NCBI RefSeq assembly: GCF_001861355.1
Contig: NZ_MASN01000052.1
Location: 1-64,000, forward strand
Reading direction: 5' to 3'
From: Natrialba sp. SSL1
GTDB taxonomy: Archaea > Halobacteriota > Halobacteria > Halobacteriales > Natrialbaceae
DNA length: 64,000 nt
Part shown: positions 40,933 through 50,322 of the stretch, one piece after another
Numbering within the stretch: position 1 is the first letter of the stretch
How the letters are laid out: every line of letters begins with the position of its first letter
Notes under the pieces: model-generated
What the model was told of the DNA's origin: nothing
Database searches by the model: none
What the model saw: only the letters and a program-made list of their open reading frames with translations
Position numbers and translations under genes: made by a program

Positions 40933-42981
40933 TCATCTGGGGACGCTGTCCTCGTCGACGCGCCGAAACAGCGTCTCCACATTCTCCGGATGGAAATCCT
41001 CGGGTGAAACGTCTCCCTCCGAATCCATCGCCCGCGCGAGATAACTCACGCTGTTGATCAACCCTAGATGCGAGAACGCCTGCGGGAAATTTCCGAGCAG
41101 TCGGCCGCTGTCGGGGTCGACCTTCTCCGAATACAGCCCGAGCGGCGAGGCGTACTCGAGTAGCGATTCGAAGTACTCTATTGCGAGTTCGAGTCGGTTC
41201 GAGAGGACGAGCGCGTCGATGAGCCAGAACGAACAGAGCAGGAACGCCTCTTCTTCGTCTTCCCGAACGTTGGTATCCACGAAGCGTACGACGAGCCCGT
41301 CGTCGGTTGCGAGCTTCTCGAGGACGGTGTCGATGGTCGACTGGACGCGCTCGTCCTCCGGCGGGAGGAACTCGTAAATGGGGATCAGAAGCGCCGTCGC
41401 GTCGACCGCCTCGTCACTGTCGAAGTACTGGACGAAGCTGCCGGCCTCTTCGCTGTAGCCGCGCGTTTCGATGGCGTCACGAACCTCGTCGCGCGTGCCT
41501 CTCCAGCGTTCGAGCGGCGCGTCGAAGTCGTTTGCCTCAGCCAGCGCGATACCGCGATCGAGAGCGACCCAGCACAGCAGCTTCGAGTGTAGGAAGTGAC
41601 GATGTTCCTCGCGGAACTCCCAGATGCCGGCGTCCGGCTGGTCCCAGTTGCGACAGACGTAGTTGATGCTCTCGATGACGGCGTCCCAGCTGTCCTCGCT
41701 CAGCCCGGCGTCCTCGTCGAACTGGATGGTTTCGTAGATGGCCTGGACGAACGTACCGTAGACATCGAGCTGGAGCTGTGATGCTGCACCGTTGCCGATC
41801 CGAACCGGAGCTGTGTCCCGATAGCCGGAGAGATGATCGAGCGTCCGTTCTTCGAGTTCGTCGTCGCGTTCGCCGTGGAGTCCGTACAGCGGTCGAATCT
41901 CGGTTGGGTGGTCTGTCGCGATACCGACGAACCAGTCGAAGTAGTTCCTGGCTTCCTGGCGATGGCCGGTGTCGTGTAGCGACTGGACGGTGAATTTGGC
42001 GTCGCGAATCCAGTTGTACCGGTAATCCCACGTTCGCTCTGAGCCGATTTTCTCCGGGACCGATGTGGTCGCTGCAGCCGGAATGGCTCCCGTCTCGTGG
42101 TGAATCAGGAGTTTCAGGACGAGTTCCGCGCGGACGACCATCTCGTGCCAGCGCTCCGGAACCGAGTCGGCTGTGCCGTCCCGACTGCCGATCCACTCGC
42201 GCCAGTATCGCTTTGTCTCGTCGAGCCACGCTTGATACGACGGCGACGCCGGCGGCTCCTGGCCACCGTACTGGATACCAACCCAGCAGGAGTCACCAGC
42301 CTCGAGTGAGACGGTCCCGGTCGCTCGCGCTTCCTCGTGGTCGATTTCGAGGTCGGCGTCGCCGACGTAGTGGACCGGCTTATGGCGCTGGTCGAGCCAG
42401 TCGTCGCCATCGTCGCTTTCCTCGATATCGCCAGTAGCCGCCTCCTCACCGCCTCCTCGCCTCGCCGTAATACCATCCCCGACCGCCTCGAACGTCGGCG
42501 TCACTCGCGCGTACTCGAGTCGGGGTTCGAACACGACCTGGCACGCCATCGAACCGCGGTCGCACTCGAGTTGGCGGTAGATTGCGTGCTGGGGGTGTGA
42601 GTGTTGATGTTGGTGTTGGTGCTCGTGCTGGTCCCGGTGCTGGTCGTCAGAGTCCTGGTTGCGAGATTGCTGCTCCGCTGTATCCCCGTTCTGGATGGGC
42701 ATGAAATCGGTCAGTGTCACCTGGCCCGATTCCGTCTCGAAGGTGGTTTGAAGGACGTTGGTTCGGTCGGCGTACTGATGACTCGACTCGAAGTCGTCTG
42801 CCGTCGGAGAGACGGTGAAGTGTCCCCCGTCAGTTGCATCGAGCAACCGGGCGAACACGCTCGGGGACTCGAGGTGGGGGAAACAACACCAGTCGATCGA
42901 GCCGTATCTGCTGACCAGTGCACACCGGTCGTCGTTGCCGATACTGCCGTAGTCTCGAAGGGGTGGATAGTCGTGTTCCAT
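40933..42981 (-). CDS. GH15-family glucoamylase/trehalase-like hydrolase
   Basis: A 682-residue cytoplasmic GH15 protein of the archaeal/bacterial glucoamylase-trehalase type, different from the enzyme at 33778. The start MEHDYPPLRDYGSIGNDDRCALVSRYGSIDWCC is typical of the group. The barrel has GSERTWDYRYNWIRDAKFTVQSL and the C-terminal RLLGNFPQAFSHLGLINSVSYLARA. An unusual Gln/His/Asp-rich tract (residues about 100-132, with repeated HQ) interrupts the N-terminal beta domain. Substrate could be maltodextrin or trehalose. It is convergent with gnaD copy 2. Confidence 0.87.
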   Translation of the reverse strand: MEHDYPPLRDYGSIGNDDRCALVSRYGSIDWCCFPHLESPSVFARLLDATDGGHFTVSPTADDFESSHQYADRTNVLQTTFETESGQVTLTDFMPIQNGDTAEQQSRNQDSDDQHRDQHEHQHQHQHSHPQHAIYRQLECDRGSMACQVVFEPRLEYARVTPTFEAVGDGITARRGGGEEAATGDIEESDDGDDWLDQRHKPVHYVGDADLEIDHEEARATGTVSLEAGDSCWVGIQYGGQEPPASPSYQAWLDETKRYWREWIGSRDGTADSVPERWHEMVVRAELVLKLLIHHETGAIPAAATTSVPEKIGSERTWDYRYNWIRDAKFTVQSLHDTGHRQEARNYFDWFVGIATDHPTEIRPLYGLHGERDDELEERTLDHLSGYRDTAPVRIGNGAASQLQLDVYGTFVQAIYETIQFDEDAGLSEDSWDAVIESINYVCRNWDQPDAGIWEFREEHRHFLHSKLLCWVALDRGIALAEANDFDAPLERWRGTRDEVRDAIETRGYSEEAGSFVQYFDSDEAVDATALLIPIYEFLPPEDERVQSTIDTVLEKLATDDGLVVRFVDTNVREDEEEAFLLCSFWLIDALVLSNRLELAIEYFESLLEYASPLGLYSEKVDPDSGRLLGNFPQAFSHLGLINSVSYLARAMDSEGDVSPEDFHPENVETLFRRVDEDSVPR

Positions 42982-43286
42982 CGTTGCGTGTCACGCGGTG
43001 GTCGGATCAGTCGACAGGACCAACGGCACGGGCCTGGACTGTGAGCAGACTGGGAGCGGGCTGCGGGCTGTAAGACATGAGTACGTCCGTTGTGTCCTCG
43101 GTGGGCGAACAGTGATCGAGTGATCGGATATGGTACTGCACACACGGAGTATCCGTGACTCGTTACGTTGTCTACCGCGTGCGAGAATAAGTGTCGGCCA
43201 GCAGCGGCCGGGTGCGGCGAATAGGGGGTGCGTACACGATCTCGTCGTATGACCGGTGCCGTGGAACAATGGCGTGCTGGGCGGCG

Positions 43287-43292
43287 TTTTAT
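43287..43292 (+). promoter_or_regulatory. TATA box of the HtrA-like protease gene
   Basis: TTTTAT in GGCGTTTTATGGCC ends 26 nt before the ATG at 43319, fitting a leaderless message and supporting this start over an upstream one at 43256. The rest of the 337-bp gap from 42982 contains nothing else I can identify. Confidence 0.55.
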
Positions 43293-43318
43293 GGCCCTCG
43301 TCGAGGTGGAAGTCTACG

Positions 43319-44449
43319 ATGGGACGGCAACGACAGCACACACTCTCACGGCGACGGCTCCTTCGTGCAGGTACCGGTATCGCGTTCGCCGGAATCGGCG
43401 CAAGCGCAGGTGTCGGAACCGGCGGTGCTCGAGGGATCCAGGACGGCGGAAACGAGGGCACCGAGAACGGGGACGATCCGTTCGACGCCGGCGGCCCCTA
43501 CGCGGACGTTTACGACGATATCATCGACGACGTCGTCCTGGTGACCGTCGTCGGTTCGGACGATCCGTTCGACGACGACCCCGGCGGCATCGGTTCCGGT
43601 TTCGTCGTCGACGATCACGTCGTCACCAACGCCCACGTCGTCAGGGAGGCCAGCACCGTCGAACTCCAGTTCCGTGACGAACAGTGGCGCGAGGGCGAGG
43701 TGGTCGGCACCGACAGCCACAGCGACCTCGCCGCGATCGCCGTCGATGACCTCCCGGATATCGCGGACGGACTCTCGTTTACGGCTGACGATCCAGTCAT
43801 CGGTCAGGAAGCCCTCGTCCTCGGGAATCCGCTCGGACTCGACGCCTCGCTCTCGCAGGGGATCGTCAGCGGCATCGACCGCCAACTTCCGAGCCCGACC
43901 GGCTTTGCGATCCCGGCCGCGATCCAGACCGACGCGCCGGTCAACCCGGGCAACAGCGGCGGCCCGCTCGTCTCGCTCGACGGCGAGGTCCTCGGCGTCG
44001 TCTTCGCCGGTGCCGGCCAGACCATCGGCTTCGCGATCTCCGCACAACTCGCAGACCGCGTCATCCCGGCACTCATCGAAGACGGCGAGTACGAGCACCC
44101 ATACATGGGGATCGGCGTCTCGGCTGTCGGACCGCAGGTCGCCGAGGCGAACGATCTCGAAGAAGCCCGCGGCGTTCTCGTCTCCGAAGTTGTCCCCGAT
44201 TCGCCGGCAGACGGCGTCCTCGAACCGATCGACGGTGAAACGCTCATCGATGGCGCTCCGGTCCCGATCGGCGGCGATGTCATCGTCTCGATCGGGGACG
44301 AAGACATCCCGAACGAGGCGCGTCTCACGTCCGTCCTGGCACTCGAGACCTCGCCCGGCGAGACGGTCGAACTCGAGGTCATCCGCGAGGGCGAGCCCCA
44401 GCAGGAAGAGGTGACACTCGAGGAGCGACCGGATGTCGACCTCCCATAG
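43319..44449 (+). CDS. HtrA/DegP-like serine protease with PDZ domain, Tat-exported
   Basis: A 376-residue protein. The N-terminus (MGRQRQHTLSRRRLLRAGTGIAFAG) is a Tat signal with SRRRLL followed by a hydrophobic stretch. The trypsin-like domain has His in VVTNAHVV, Asp in SHSDLAAIAV and Ser in PGNSGGPLVSLDG. A C-terminal PDZ domain starts near HPYMGIGVSAVGPQV and ends GETVELEVIREGEPQQEEVTL. This is protein quality control outside the membrane. No transmembrane anchor other than the signal is seen. Confidence 0.93.
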   Translation: MGRQRQHTLSRRRLLRAGTGIAFAGIGASAGVGTGGARGIQDGGNEGTENGDDPFDAGGPYADVYDDIIDDVVLVTVVGSDDPFDDDPGGIGSGFVVDDHVVTNAHVVREASTVELQFRDEQWREGEVVGTDSHSDLAAIAVDDLPDIADGLSFTADDPVIGQEALVLGNPLGLDASLSQGIVSGIDRQLPSPTGFAIPAAIQTDAPVNPGNSGGPLVSLDGEVLGVVFAGAGQTIGFAISAQLADRVIPALIEDGEYEHPYMGIGVSAVGPQVAEANDLEEARGVLVSEVVPDSPADGVLEPIDGETLIDGAPVPIGGDVIVSIGDEDIPNEARLTSVLALETSPGETVELEVIREGEPQQEEVTLEERPDVDLP

Positions 44450-44521
44450 CGACGGTGACGGACGACTGACAGACGAGGACGAGATGACTATCACCAGAAC
44501 TGACAATTCCCCACACCACCC

Positions 44522-45478
44522 ATGACACAACTCGGCTACAAACTCATCTGCGAGGAGCACGGCCCAACCGATCTCACCCAGTATGCAACACTCGCTGACC
44601 AGTCCACGTTCGAGTTCGCGATGATCTCGGACCACTTCCACCCCTGGACCTCGACACAGGGCGAGAGTCCGTTCGTCTGGAACGTCATCGGTGCGATTGC
44701 ACAGGCGACCGACGACCTCCGCCTCGGCACGTCAATCACGTGTCCGATCATCCGATACCATCCCGGACTCATCGCGCAGGCTGCCGCGACGGCGGGCGTC
44801 CAGCTTCCCGGCCAGTTCTTCCTCGGCGTCGGCACCGGCGAGAACCTGAGCGAGCACGTCTTCGGCGACCGCTGGCCGCCACACGCGATCCGACTCGAGA
44901 TGCTCCGCGAAGCCGTCGACCTCATCCGCACCCTCTGGGAAGGAGAGACGACGAGCTATCGCGGCGAGTACTACACCGTCGAGAACGCGCGCCTCTACAC
45001 GCTGCCCGACGAACTGCCGCCGATTCCGATCGCCGCCGACGGGCCGAAAACGGCGCGCACTGCGGGCGAGATCGGCGACGGACTCGTGGCCGTCGCGCCG
45101 GACGAAGAACTCGTCGAGGCGTTCGAAGATGGCGGCGGCGAGGACAAGCCGCGCTACGCCGAGGTCGACGTCTGCTACGCTGAGGACGAACAGGAAGCCA
45201 TCGAGACCGCCCACGAAATCTGGCCGCAGGCGGCGCTCCCCGGCGAACTGCTCTGGGAACTCGCGACACCTGCACACTTTCAGCAGGCGACCGAGGCCGT
45301 CTCCGAGGGGGACATCGCCGACCTCGTGGTCTGCGGGCCAGATCCCGACGCACACATCGAGACGATCCAGGAGTACGTCGACGCCGGCTTCGACCACATC
45401 GCGATCCACCAGATCGGCTCGAATCAGGCCGACTTCATCGAGTTCTACGAGGAGGAAGTCATTCCCGAGATCGATTGA
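44522..45478 (+). CDS. F420-dependent LLM-class oxidoreductase (G6PDH-like)
   Basis: A 318-residue luciferase-like barrel of the TIGR03557/F420 group. The N-terminus MTQLGYKLICEEHGPTDL and the segments FAMISDHFHPWT, FFLGVGTGENLSEH and PPIPIAADGPKTARTAGEIGDGLV match this group, which uses coenzyme F420. Haloarchaea make F420. Members include F420-dependent glucose-6-phosphate dehydrogenases, but substrate cannot be assigned. The start is 73 bp after the protease gene. Confidence 0.9.
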   Translation: MTQLGYKLICEEHGPTDLTQYATLADQSTFEFAMISDHFHPWTSTQGESPFVWNVIGAIAQATDDLRLGTSITCPIIRYHPGLIAQAAATAGVQLPGQFFLGVGTGENLSEHVFGDRWPPHAIRLEMLREAVDLIRTLWEGETTSYRGEYYTVENARLYTLPDELPPIPIAADGPKTARTAGEIGDGLVAVAPDEELVEAFEDGGGEDKPRYAEVDVCYAEDEQEAIETAHEIWPQAALPGELLWELATPAHFQQATEAVSEGDIADLVVCGPDPDAHIETIQEYVDAGFDHIAIHQIGSNQADFIEFYEEEVIPEID

Positions 45479-45538
45479 GACGGGCTCCTTTCAAGACAGC
45501 CTACGAAACGGTCGGTCCGCCAAGAAGCAGTCGGCTCG

Positions 45539-45763
45539 CTACTCTTCAGTCTCCTCGAGTTCGGCTGCCTCCTCGCCCTCTTCTTCTTCCTGCTCGTCCT
45601 GCTCGCCGCGTTCGTCCCGCCTCGGCGCGCTCTGGGAACCAACGTCGGTACTCCCCTCGTCGACCTCGTCCGGATCGCGGTCGATGCGCTCGAGTTCGTC
45701 CTCGATCTCCGCCTTGCGCTCCGATTCGTACTCGTCCGTTCGATCGGTGTTGTCTTCTGCCAT
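45539..45763 (-). CDS. Small highly acidic disordered protein, 74 aa
   Basis: A 74-residue protein that is about one third Asp plus Glu (ERKAEIEDELERIDRDPDEVDEG and a Glu-run tail), with no hydrophobic core. Such short acidic proteins occur in haloarchaea with unknown roles. It is convergent with the F420 oxidoreductase. The start ATG is clear but the calling rests on composition, so it could be spurious. Confidence 0.5.
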   Translation of the reverse strand: MAEDNTDRTDEYESERKAEIEDELERIDRDPDEVDEGSTDVGSQSAPRRDERGEQDEQEEEEGEEAAELEETEE

Positions 45764-45944
45764 ACTCCGACTTCAGCCGCGAGCCGTTTGGACGGCCGGC
45801 CGTCGAGTGCAACGTGGGTCGTTCGACTGATAATTTGAGCCGAGCCAACTGGTGACTGGCGGAACGGTTTGCACATGACGTTGGGTTGCCTTGTTTCACT
45901 GTGCAAGCGCTCCCTTGTTGGAACACGAATCCGGTTATCTCACC

Positions 45945-47261
45945 ATGTCACAGGATGACCGCGGATCGGGGCGCAGTTCATCCACCCGTAGACGCTTTCT
46001 GCACTGTGCCAGTCTCGGCACGCTCGGAATCGCGGGGTGTACGGAACTCGACCCGAGACGGTTCGATCCGAGAGATAGAGGCCCCGACGAACCGGAATCG
46101 GACTTCTCGACCCTCATCGCCACGTGGCGGGGCCACGATCCAGCAACGACGATGACGCTCCAATGGCTCACTCCGGAGACCGAACTCGACGAATCTGTTT
46201 CCGTCGAACTCTCCCCAGAGGACGATACCAGCACCAGAAGAGTACAGACCGAGGTAGCACAGTTCGGCGGGTCAGACTTGAACCGCCACCGCGCTGATGT
46301 GACTGATCTAGCGCCGGATGCGCGGTATCGAATCGCTATCGACGGAGCCGAACTGGAAGGTGCCGTTCGAACGGCTCCCGAGGACGTTACCGAACCGATT
46401 ACGTTCGCAGAGGGCGGTGACGTCGGAACCTCGTCGGACGTTCCGCCGTTACACGAGCAGGCGGCCGTGTGGGACCCCCTCTTTGCCGTCGTCGGTGGGG
46501 ACCTGGCCTACGCTGACGGCTGGCACGAGGGTCGGTGGATTGCGTTCCTCGAACACTGGAACGAATATATGCGGTCCGGCAACCGACTCATCCCGCTGGT
46601 CGCCGCCATCGGGAATCACGAGGTACGGGGTGGACAGGGCGAAACGCCGGACGAAGCCCCGTTCTTCTACACGCTCTTCGACAACCCCCATCGAGAACAC
46701 GCGTACTGGGCCTTAGATGTCGCTGACGAGCTCTCGATCCTGCTCCTCGACTCGAACCACACGACAGCGGTTGTCGGTGAGCAGACGGACTGGGTCGAAG
46801 ACGCCCTAGCTGAACGAACCGACCGTAAACACCTGCTTGCCGTCTATCACGTCCCGATCTACCCATCGGTCAGGGAGATCGACGACCGAGGGAGAGAAGC
46901 GATGCGCCAGCACTGGGTGCCACTACTGGACGAGTACGATGTCGACGTCGCATTCGAACACGACGACCACGCGTACAAACGCACCCATCGACTCGCGGGC
47001 GGAGAACCCGACCCCGACGGCGTTCTCTATCTCGGCGATGGCGCATGGGGCCGGGGTACCCGCGACGTTCACTCGCCCGACGAACGATCGTATCTTGCGG
47101 TGAGCGAAAGCGAACTCCACGTGATACGCGTGGCCCTCTCGCCGGACGGATCGCGGCAGTTCCGTGCGGTCGGCCCCGATGAGAACCGTGTCGACCAGTT
47201 CGACTACGAGTCCGCTCATGGTTCTCCGGACAGTGGACTGGAGAATCTTCCAGCTGACTAG
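45945..47261 (+). CDS. Tat-exported calcineurin-like (purple acid) phosphatase
   Basis: A 438-residue exported metallophosphoesterase. The N-terminus (TRRRFLHCASLGTLGIAGC) is a Tat lipoprotein signal. A fibronectin-like N-terminal domain (FSTLIATWRGHDPATTMTLQWLTPE) precedes the phosphatase: GGDVGTSS, VGGDLAYADGW, AAIGNHEVRGG, VYHVPIYPS and FEHDDHAYKRTH. These supply the two-metal ligands. The GD in GGDVGTSS replaces the more usual GDxG/DTH, so metal binding there should be checked. Likely role is extracellular phosphate scavenging. Confidence 0.88.
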   Translation: MSQDDRGSGRSSSTRRRFLHCASLGTLGIAGCTELDPRRFDPRDRGPDEPESDFSTLIATWRGHDPATTMTLQWLTPETELDESVSVELSPEDDTSTRRVQTEVAQFGGSDLNRHRADVTDLAPDARYRIAIDGAELEGAVRTAPEDVTEPITFAEGGDVGTSSDVPPLHEQAAVWDPLFAVVGGDLAYADGWHEGRWIAFLEHWNEYMRSGNRLIPLVAAIGNHEVRGGQGETPDEAPFFYTLFDNPHREHAYWALDVADELSILLLDSNHTTAVVGEQTDWVEDALAERTDRKHLLAVYHVPIYPSVREIDDRGREAMRQHWVPLLDEYDVDVAFEHDDHAYKRTHRLAGGEPDPDGVLYLGDGAWGRGTRDVHSPDERSYLAVSESELHVIRVALSPDGSRQFRAVGPDENRVDQFDYESAHGSPDSGLENLPAD

Positions 47262-47388
47262 CCACGAGTAGAGACGGAACGATTATTGGACGGATTACAG
47301 CTGCAGAGATATGTCGTCGTGGGGCAGTCCACTCGTGACAGGTGACTATCGACCGACGATGAAAACGAATGACCCGGTCGCAGTTCCG

Positions 47389-48186
47389 CTAGTTCGGTTT
47401 CCGGATAAACGTGAGTACCTCGTCTACGAAGTCGTCTGGCGCGGTGTTCATCGGTTCGTGCTGGTGTCCGTCGAAGGTAACGGTCTTGCTGTTCGGGAGC
47501 GCATCGTTGAGTGCTTCTATTGCATCCTCGAAGAGGGGAGGGCTCTCGCTGCCGATCATCAGCAAGGTCGGCGCTGTCATCTCCTCAAACCGGGCACTGT
47601 CGAACTCGTACTCTTCGATCGCTTGCAACTCGCGGGGCAATGTATGCGCTGCGTCAACCATCTGTTGCCAGGTCGGACTGGCGCGAGCGGTATCGAGTTC
47701 AGCTGGCGTGAGTCCAGCGACTTCTTGGAGGAAGAACACGAGTACCTTCTCGTTATCGCCGTCATCAAGCAACCGATTCATTTCGGCAATTCCGGCTGCA
47801 ACACCGAGTTCGTGATTGCGGACCATAATGGGAGGTTCGTTCAGGATGAGCGTGCGGAGATTGCTGGTTCGGAGGGTAGCCTCCAGCGAATAGAGTGCAC
47901 CTCCGGAATGACCGACCACGACCACTGGCTCGTCGATCGTATTGATGACCGCAACCACGTCCTCGGCTTCCTGTTCCAGCCGGTACTCGGCAGCGTCACC
48001 GCTCTCACCGCGACCACGCCGCTCAATAGCATAGACCGTGCAATGGTCCGCGAGAGCGGGGCGCGCTCCAGCCAGATCCCAGAATGTGTGAACGTCGCCG
48101 TTCCCATGCACAAGCACGAGCGGTGGTCCGTTCCCCGTCCGCTCGAACGCAATCTCGGTGCCGTCTGCTGATGTGACTGTCTCCAT
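47389..48186 (-). CDS. Alpha/beta hydrolase
   Basis: A 265-residue single-domain hydrolase. LVLVHGNGDVHTFWDL forms the oxyanion region, VVVVGHSGGALYSLE gives the nucleophile Ser, and VTFDGHQHEPMNTAP supplies the catalytic His. No signal peptide. Substrate unknown; it resembles small ester/lactone or haloperoxidase-type enzymes. It stands alone, convergent with the phosphatase. Confidence 0.88.
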   Translation of the reverse strand: METVTSADGTEIAFERTGNGPPLVLVHGNGDVHTFWDLAGARPALADHCTVYAIERRGRGESGDAAEYRLEQEAEDVVAVINTIDEPVVVVGHSGGALYSLEATLRTSNLRTLILNEPPIMVRNHELGVAAGIAEMNRLLDDGDNEKVLVFFLQEVAGLTPAELDTARASPTWQQMVDAAHTLPRELQAIEEYEFDSARFEEMTAPTLLMIGSESPPLFEDAIEALNDALPNSKTVTFDGHQHEPMNTAPDDFVDEVLTFIRKPN

Positions 48187-48374
48187 TGTCCCTCTTCTCT
48201 CTGACTACACCGCCAACCTATGTTAACTACACGCACACATCCGAGTAGTGAACAATCGTTGTTCGCGCCCTCTGTACCGATCGGAACGATTCCAAACAGC
48301 CGCTAGCCAAGACGGGACCTCCAGCGCCGATTGACTCGAGTGCCACGACCGATCTCTCGGAAAACACGAAAGAC

Positions 48375-48383
48375 AGATAAAAG
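48375..48383 (+). promoter_or_regulatory. TATA box of the secE-nusG operon
   Basis: AGATAAAAG ends 24 nt before the secE ATG (48408), the spacing of a leaderless haloarchaeal promoter. The remainder of the 221-bp gap from 48187 shows nothing else. Confidence 0.55.
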
Positions 48384-48407
48384 TCCCCGCGTTGTGAACA
48401 GACAAAT

Positions 48408-48587
48408 ATGGACGTTCCCTACGATCTCACCTCGTACGTTCGGGTGTTGAAAATGGCGACGACACCCACCACCCAGGAGTTCCTCCAGGTGTCGAAGATC
48501 GCCGGTGCAGGCATCCTACTGGTCGGTTTCCTCGGCTTCATCATCGGCGGCATCATGCTGTTGCTGACCGGTAGTGGTGGTGTCTAA
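48408..48587 (+). CDS. secE: Sec translocase gamma subunit SecE (Sec61 gamma)
   Basis: A 59-residue protein: amphipathic N-terminal helix [30 protein letters not shown] and one membrane span ([23 protein letters not shown]). This is the small gamma subunit of the archaeal Sec61-type channel. Its stop TAA overlaps the nusG ATG by one base (TAATG at 48585-48589), so the two are translationally coupled. secE-nusG is a conserved archaeal pair. Confidence 0.95.
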   Translation: MDVPYDLTSYVRVLKMATTPTTQEFLQVSKIAGAGILLVGFLGFIIGGIMLLLTGSGGV

Positions 48588-49024
48588 TGGGCATCTTCGC
48601 TGTCAAAACGACGGCGAGCCAGGAGCGTACCGTCGCGGAGATGATCATCAACCGTGAGGAACCCGAGATTCACGCCGCGCTCGCGCCCGACTCGCTGACC
48701 TCGTACGTGATGGTCGAAGCTGAGGGCAGTGCCGTCCTGAACCGGGTACTCGAGGACATCCCCCACGCGCGCAGTATCGTCCCCGGCGAGTCCGATATTT
48801 CGGAAGTCGAGCACTTCCTCTCGCCAAAGCCGGACGTCGAGGGTATTGCAGAGGGTGACATCGTCGAACTCATCGCCGGCCCGTTCAAGGGCGAGAAGGC
48901 ACAGGTCCAGCGTATCGACGAAGGCAAGGATCAGGTGACGGTCGAACTCTACGAGGCGACGGTCCCGATTCCGGTGACGGTTCGTGGCGACCAGATCCGC
49001 GTGCTCGACTCCGACGAGCGATAG
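48587..49024 (+). CDS. nusG: Transcription elongation factor NusG/Spt5
   Basis: A 145-residue archaeal Spt5. The NGN domain ([20 protein letters not shown]...[29 protein letters not shown]) binds the RNA polymerase clamp. The C-terminal KOW domain is [32 protein letters not shown]. It increases processivity together with Spt4. Co-transcribed with secE. Confidence 0.97.
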   Translation: MGIFAVKTTASQERTVAEMIINREEPEIHAALAPDSLTSYVMVEAEGSAVLNRVLEDIPHARSIVPGESDISEVEHFLSPKPDVEGIAEGDIVELIAGPFKGEKAQVQRIDEGKDQVTVELYEATVPIPVTVRGDQIRVLDSDER

Positions 49025-49086
49025 CGCGCTGACGAGCGAGTGAGCCGGTATCTCTGGCAGCCAGTTCGTTTCGGTCTGTGAACTAA

Positions 49087-49386
49087 TTATTCCTCGACTT
49101 CGGAGCCAAGCGACTCCGGATCAGCCACATCCGCAACTGTCTCAAGTAACTCCTCACGCTCGCGCACGTCGGCCGAGTTCGCGCCGTAGGCGCGGACGTA
49201 CTCCGCACGGCTATGTTCCGTGAACGTGTGGCGAATCGCGAGATACCCATCGGGAACGAGCGCGTCACAGATTTCGCACTCGAGATGGTCGTGTGCTGTC
49301 GCCTGATGGGTGACAGCCGACTCGATATCGGCGAAGACCTCGCCGCAGCCGTCGATCTCGCATTCCCAGGCTAGTCCCGTTCCCAT
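49087..49386 (-). CDS. C2H2-type zinc-finger protein, 99 aa
   Basis: A 99-residue protein with two finger-like motifs: WECEIDGCGEVFADIESAVTHQATAH (C-x4-C...H-x4-H) and LECEICDALVPDGYLAIRHTFTEH (C-x2-C...H-x4-H). The C-terminal 35 residues are an acidic helix. Haloarchaea have several such short C2H2 proteins, and some regulate surface structures, but this one is uncharacterised. Confidence 0.8.
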   Translation of the reverse strand: MGTGLAWECEIDGCGEVFADIESAVTHQATAHDHLECEICDALVPDGYLAIRHTFTEHSRAEYVRAYGANSADVREREELLETVADVADPESLGSEVEE

Positions 49387-49509
49387 TCGTCTTCGCGTCG
49401 AACTGGACGGGCCGCCCTAATGGTCTTTTCGTAGTACATGTGACCCAGTAGACGAGTTCGACCCCGGTAGCTGGACCCGTGGCGAATCAGAATTCATAAC
49501 TCTCCGGTC

Positions 49510-50289
49510 GTGAAACGAGCAGTCGTGAGTGATGGAGTGTCGTCTCAGGTCGACTGTCACGTGAAGGTGCTCGACGAAACCGTCGTCGAGCGCGCCACGC
49601 GAGCGGGACTCGACGTGATCGTCTACGCACCGCACTTCCAACGGCTGCCGGAGATTCGGGAGACGGCCACACGGTACTCGAGTAACGACCTGCTGGTCGT
49701 CCCCGGTCGCGAGGTGTTCACCGGTCCCTGGTCCAACCGCAAGCACGTGCTCGCGATCGGACTCGAGGAGCCGGTACCGGATTTCATCACACTCGAGGCG
49801 GCGATGACCGAGTTCGACCGACAGGACGCGACGGTGCTTGCTCCGCACCCTGCCTTTTTGAACGTGAGTCTCTCGCCGGCCGACCTGCGCCAGTACCGCG
49901 AGACGATCGATGCCGTCGAGGTTTTCAACCCGAAACACCTGCCGTGGCACAACCGACGGGCGCGCTGGTTAGCGGACGAACTCGAGTTGTCGCCGTTTAC
50001 GTCGTCGTATGCACACCTGCCGAGTTCGGTGGGTGTGGCCCACACGGCATTCGAATCGGCGATCGAGTCCGAGGCGGAACTCTGTGAGGCGTTCGAGAAC
50101 GATGCTCCGCGCCAGATCGTCCGCTCGAACGGACTCGACCGGTGGCGGACAACGGCGGCCGAGTTGCTCCACCTCGGCTACGAGAACACGTGGAAGAAGG
50201 CGGAGCGGCTGTTTCTCTCGGGGACCGAGCCGACGCATCCGGATCACATCGCCTACGACGGGCGGTTCGACGATGCAGCGGTGTACTAA
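49510..50289 (+). CDS. PHP-domain phosphoesterase
   Basis: A 259-residue protein of the PHP superfamily. DCHVKVLDETVVERATRAGLDVIVYAPHF (first metal motif), VVPGREVFTG, VLAPHPAFLNV, VEVFNP and the C-terminal SYAHLPSSVGVAHT provide the usual His/Asp/Glu metal ligands. Function could be a histidinol-phosphatase-like or nucleotide phosphoesterase. The start is uncertain: GTG at 49510 or 49525, with no ATG near the natural N-terminus. Confidence 0.82.
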   Translation: MKRAVVSDGVSSQVDCHVKVLDETVVERATRAGLDVIVYAPHFQRLPEIRETATRYSSNDLLVVPGREVFTGPWSNRKHVLAIGLEEPVPDFITLEAAMTEFDRQDATVLAPHPAFLNVSLSPADLRQYRETIDAVEVFNPKHLPWHNRRARWLADELELSPFTSSYAHLPSSVGVAHTAFESAIESEAELCEAFENDAPRQIVRSNGLDRWRTTAAELLHLGYENTWKKAERLFLSGTEPTHPDHIAYDGRFDDAAVY

Positions 50290-50322
50290 CTGCTGTGTGA
50301 ACGGCGATTAGACGAACGTGGG

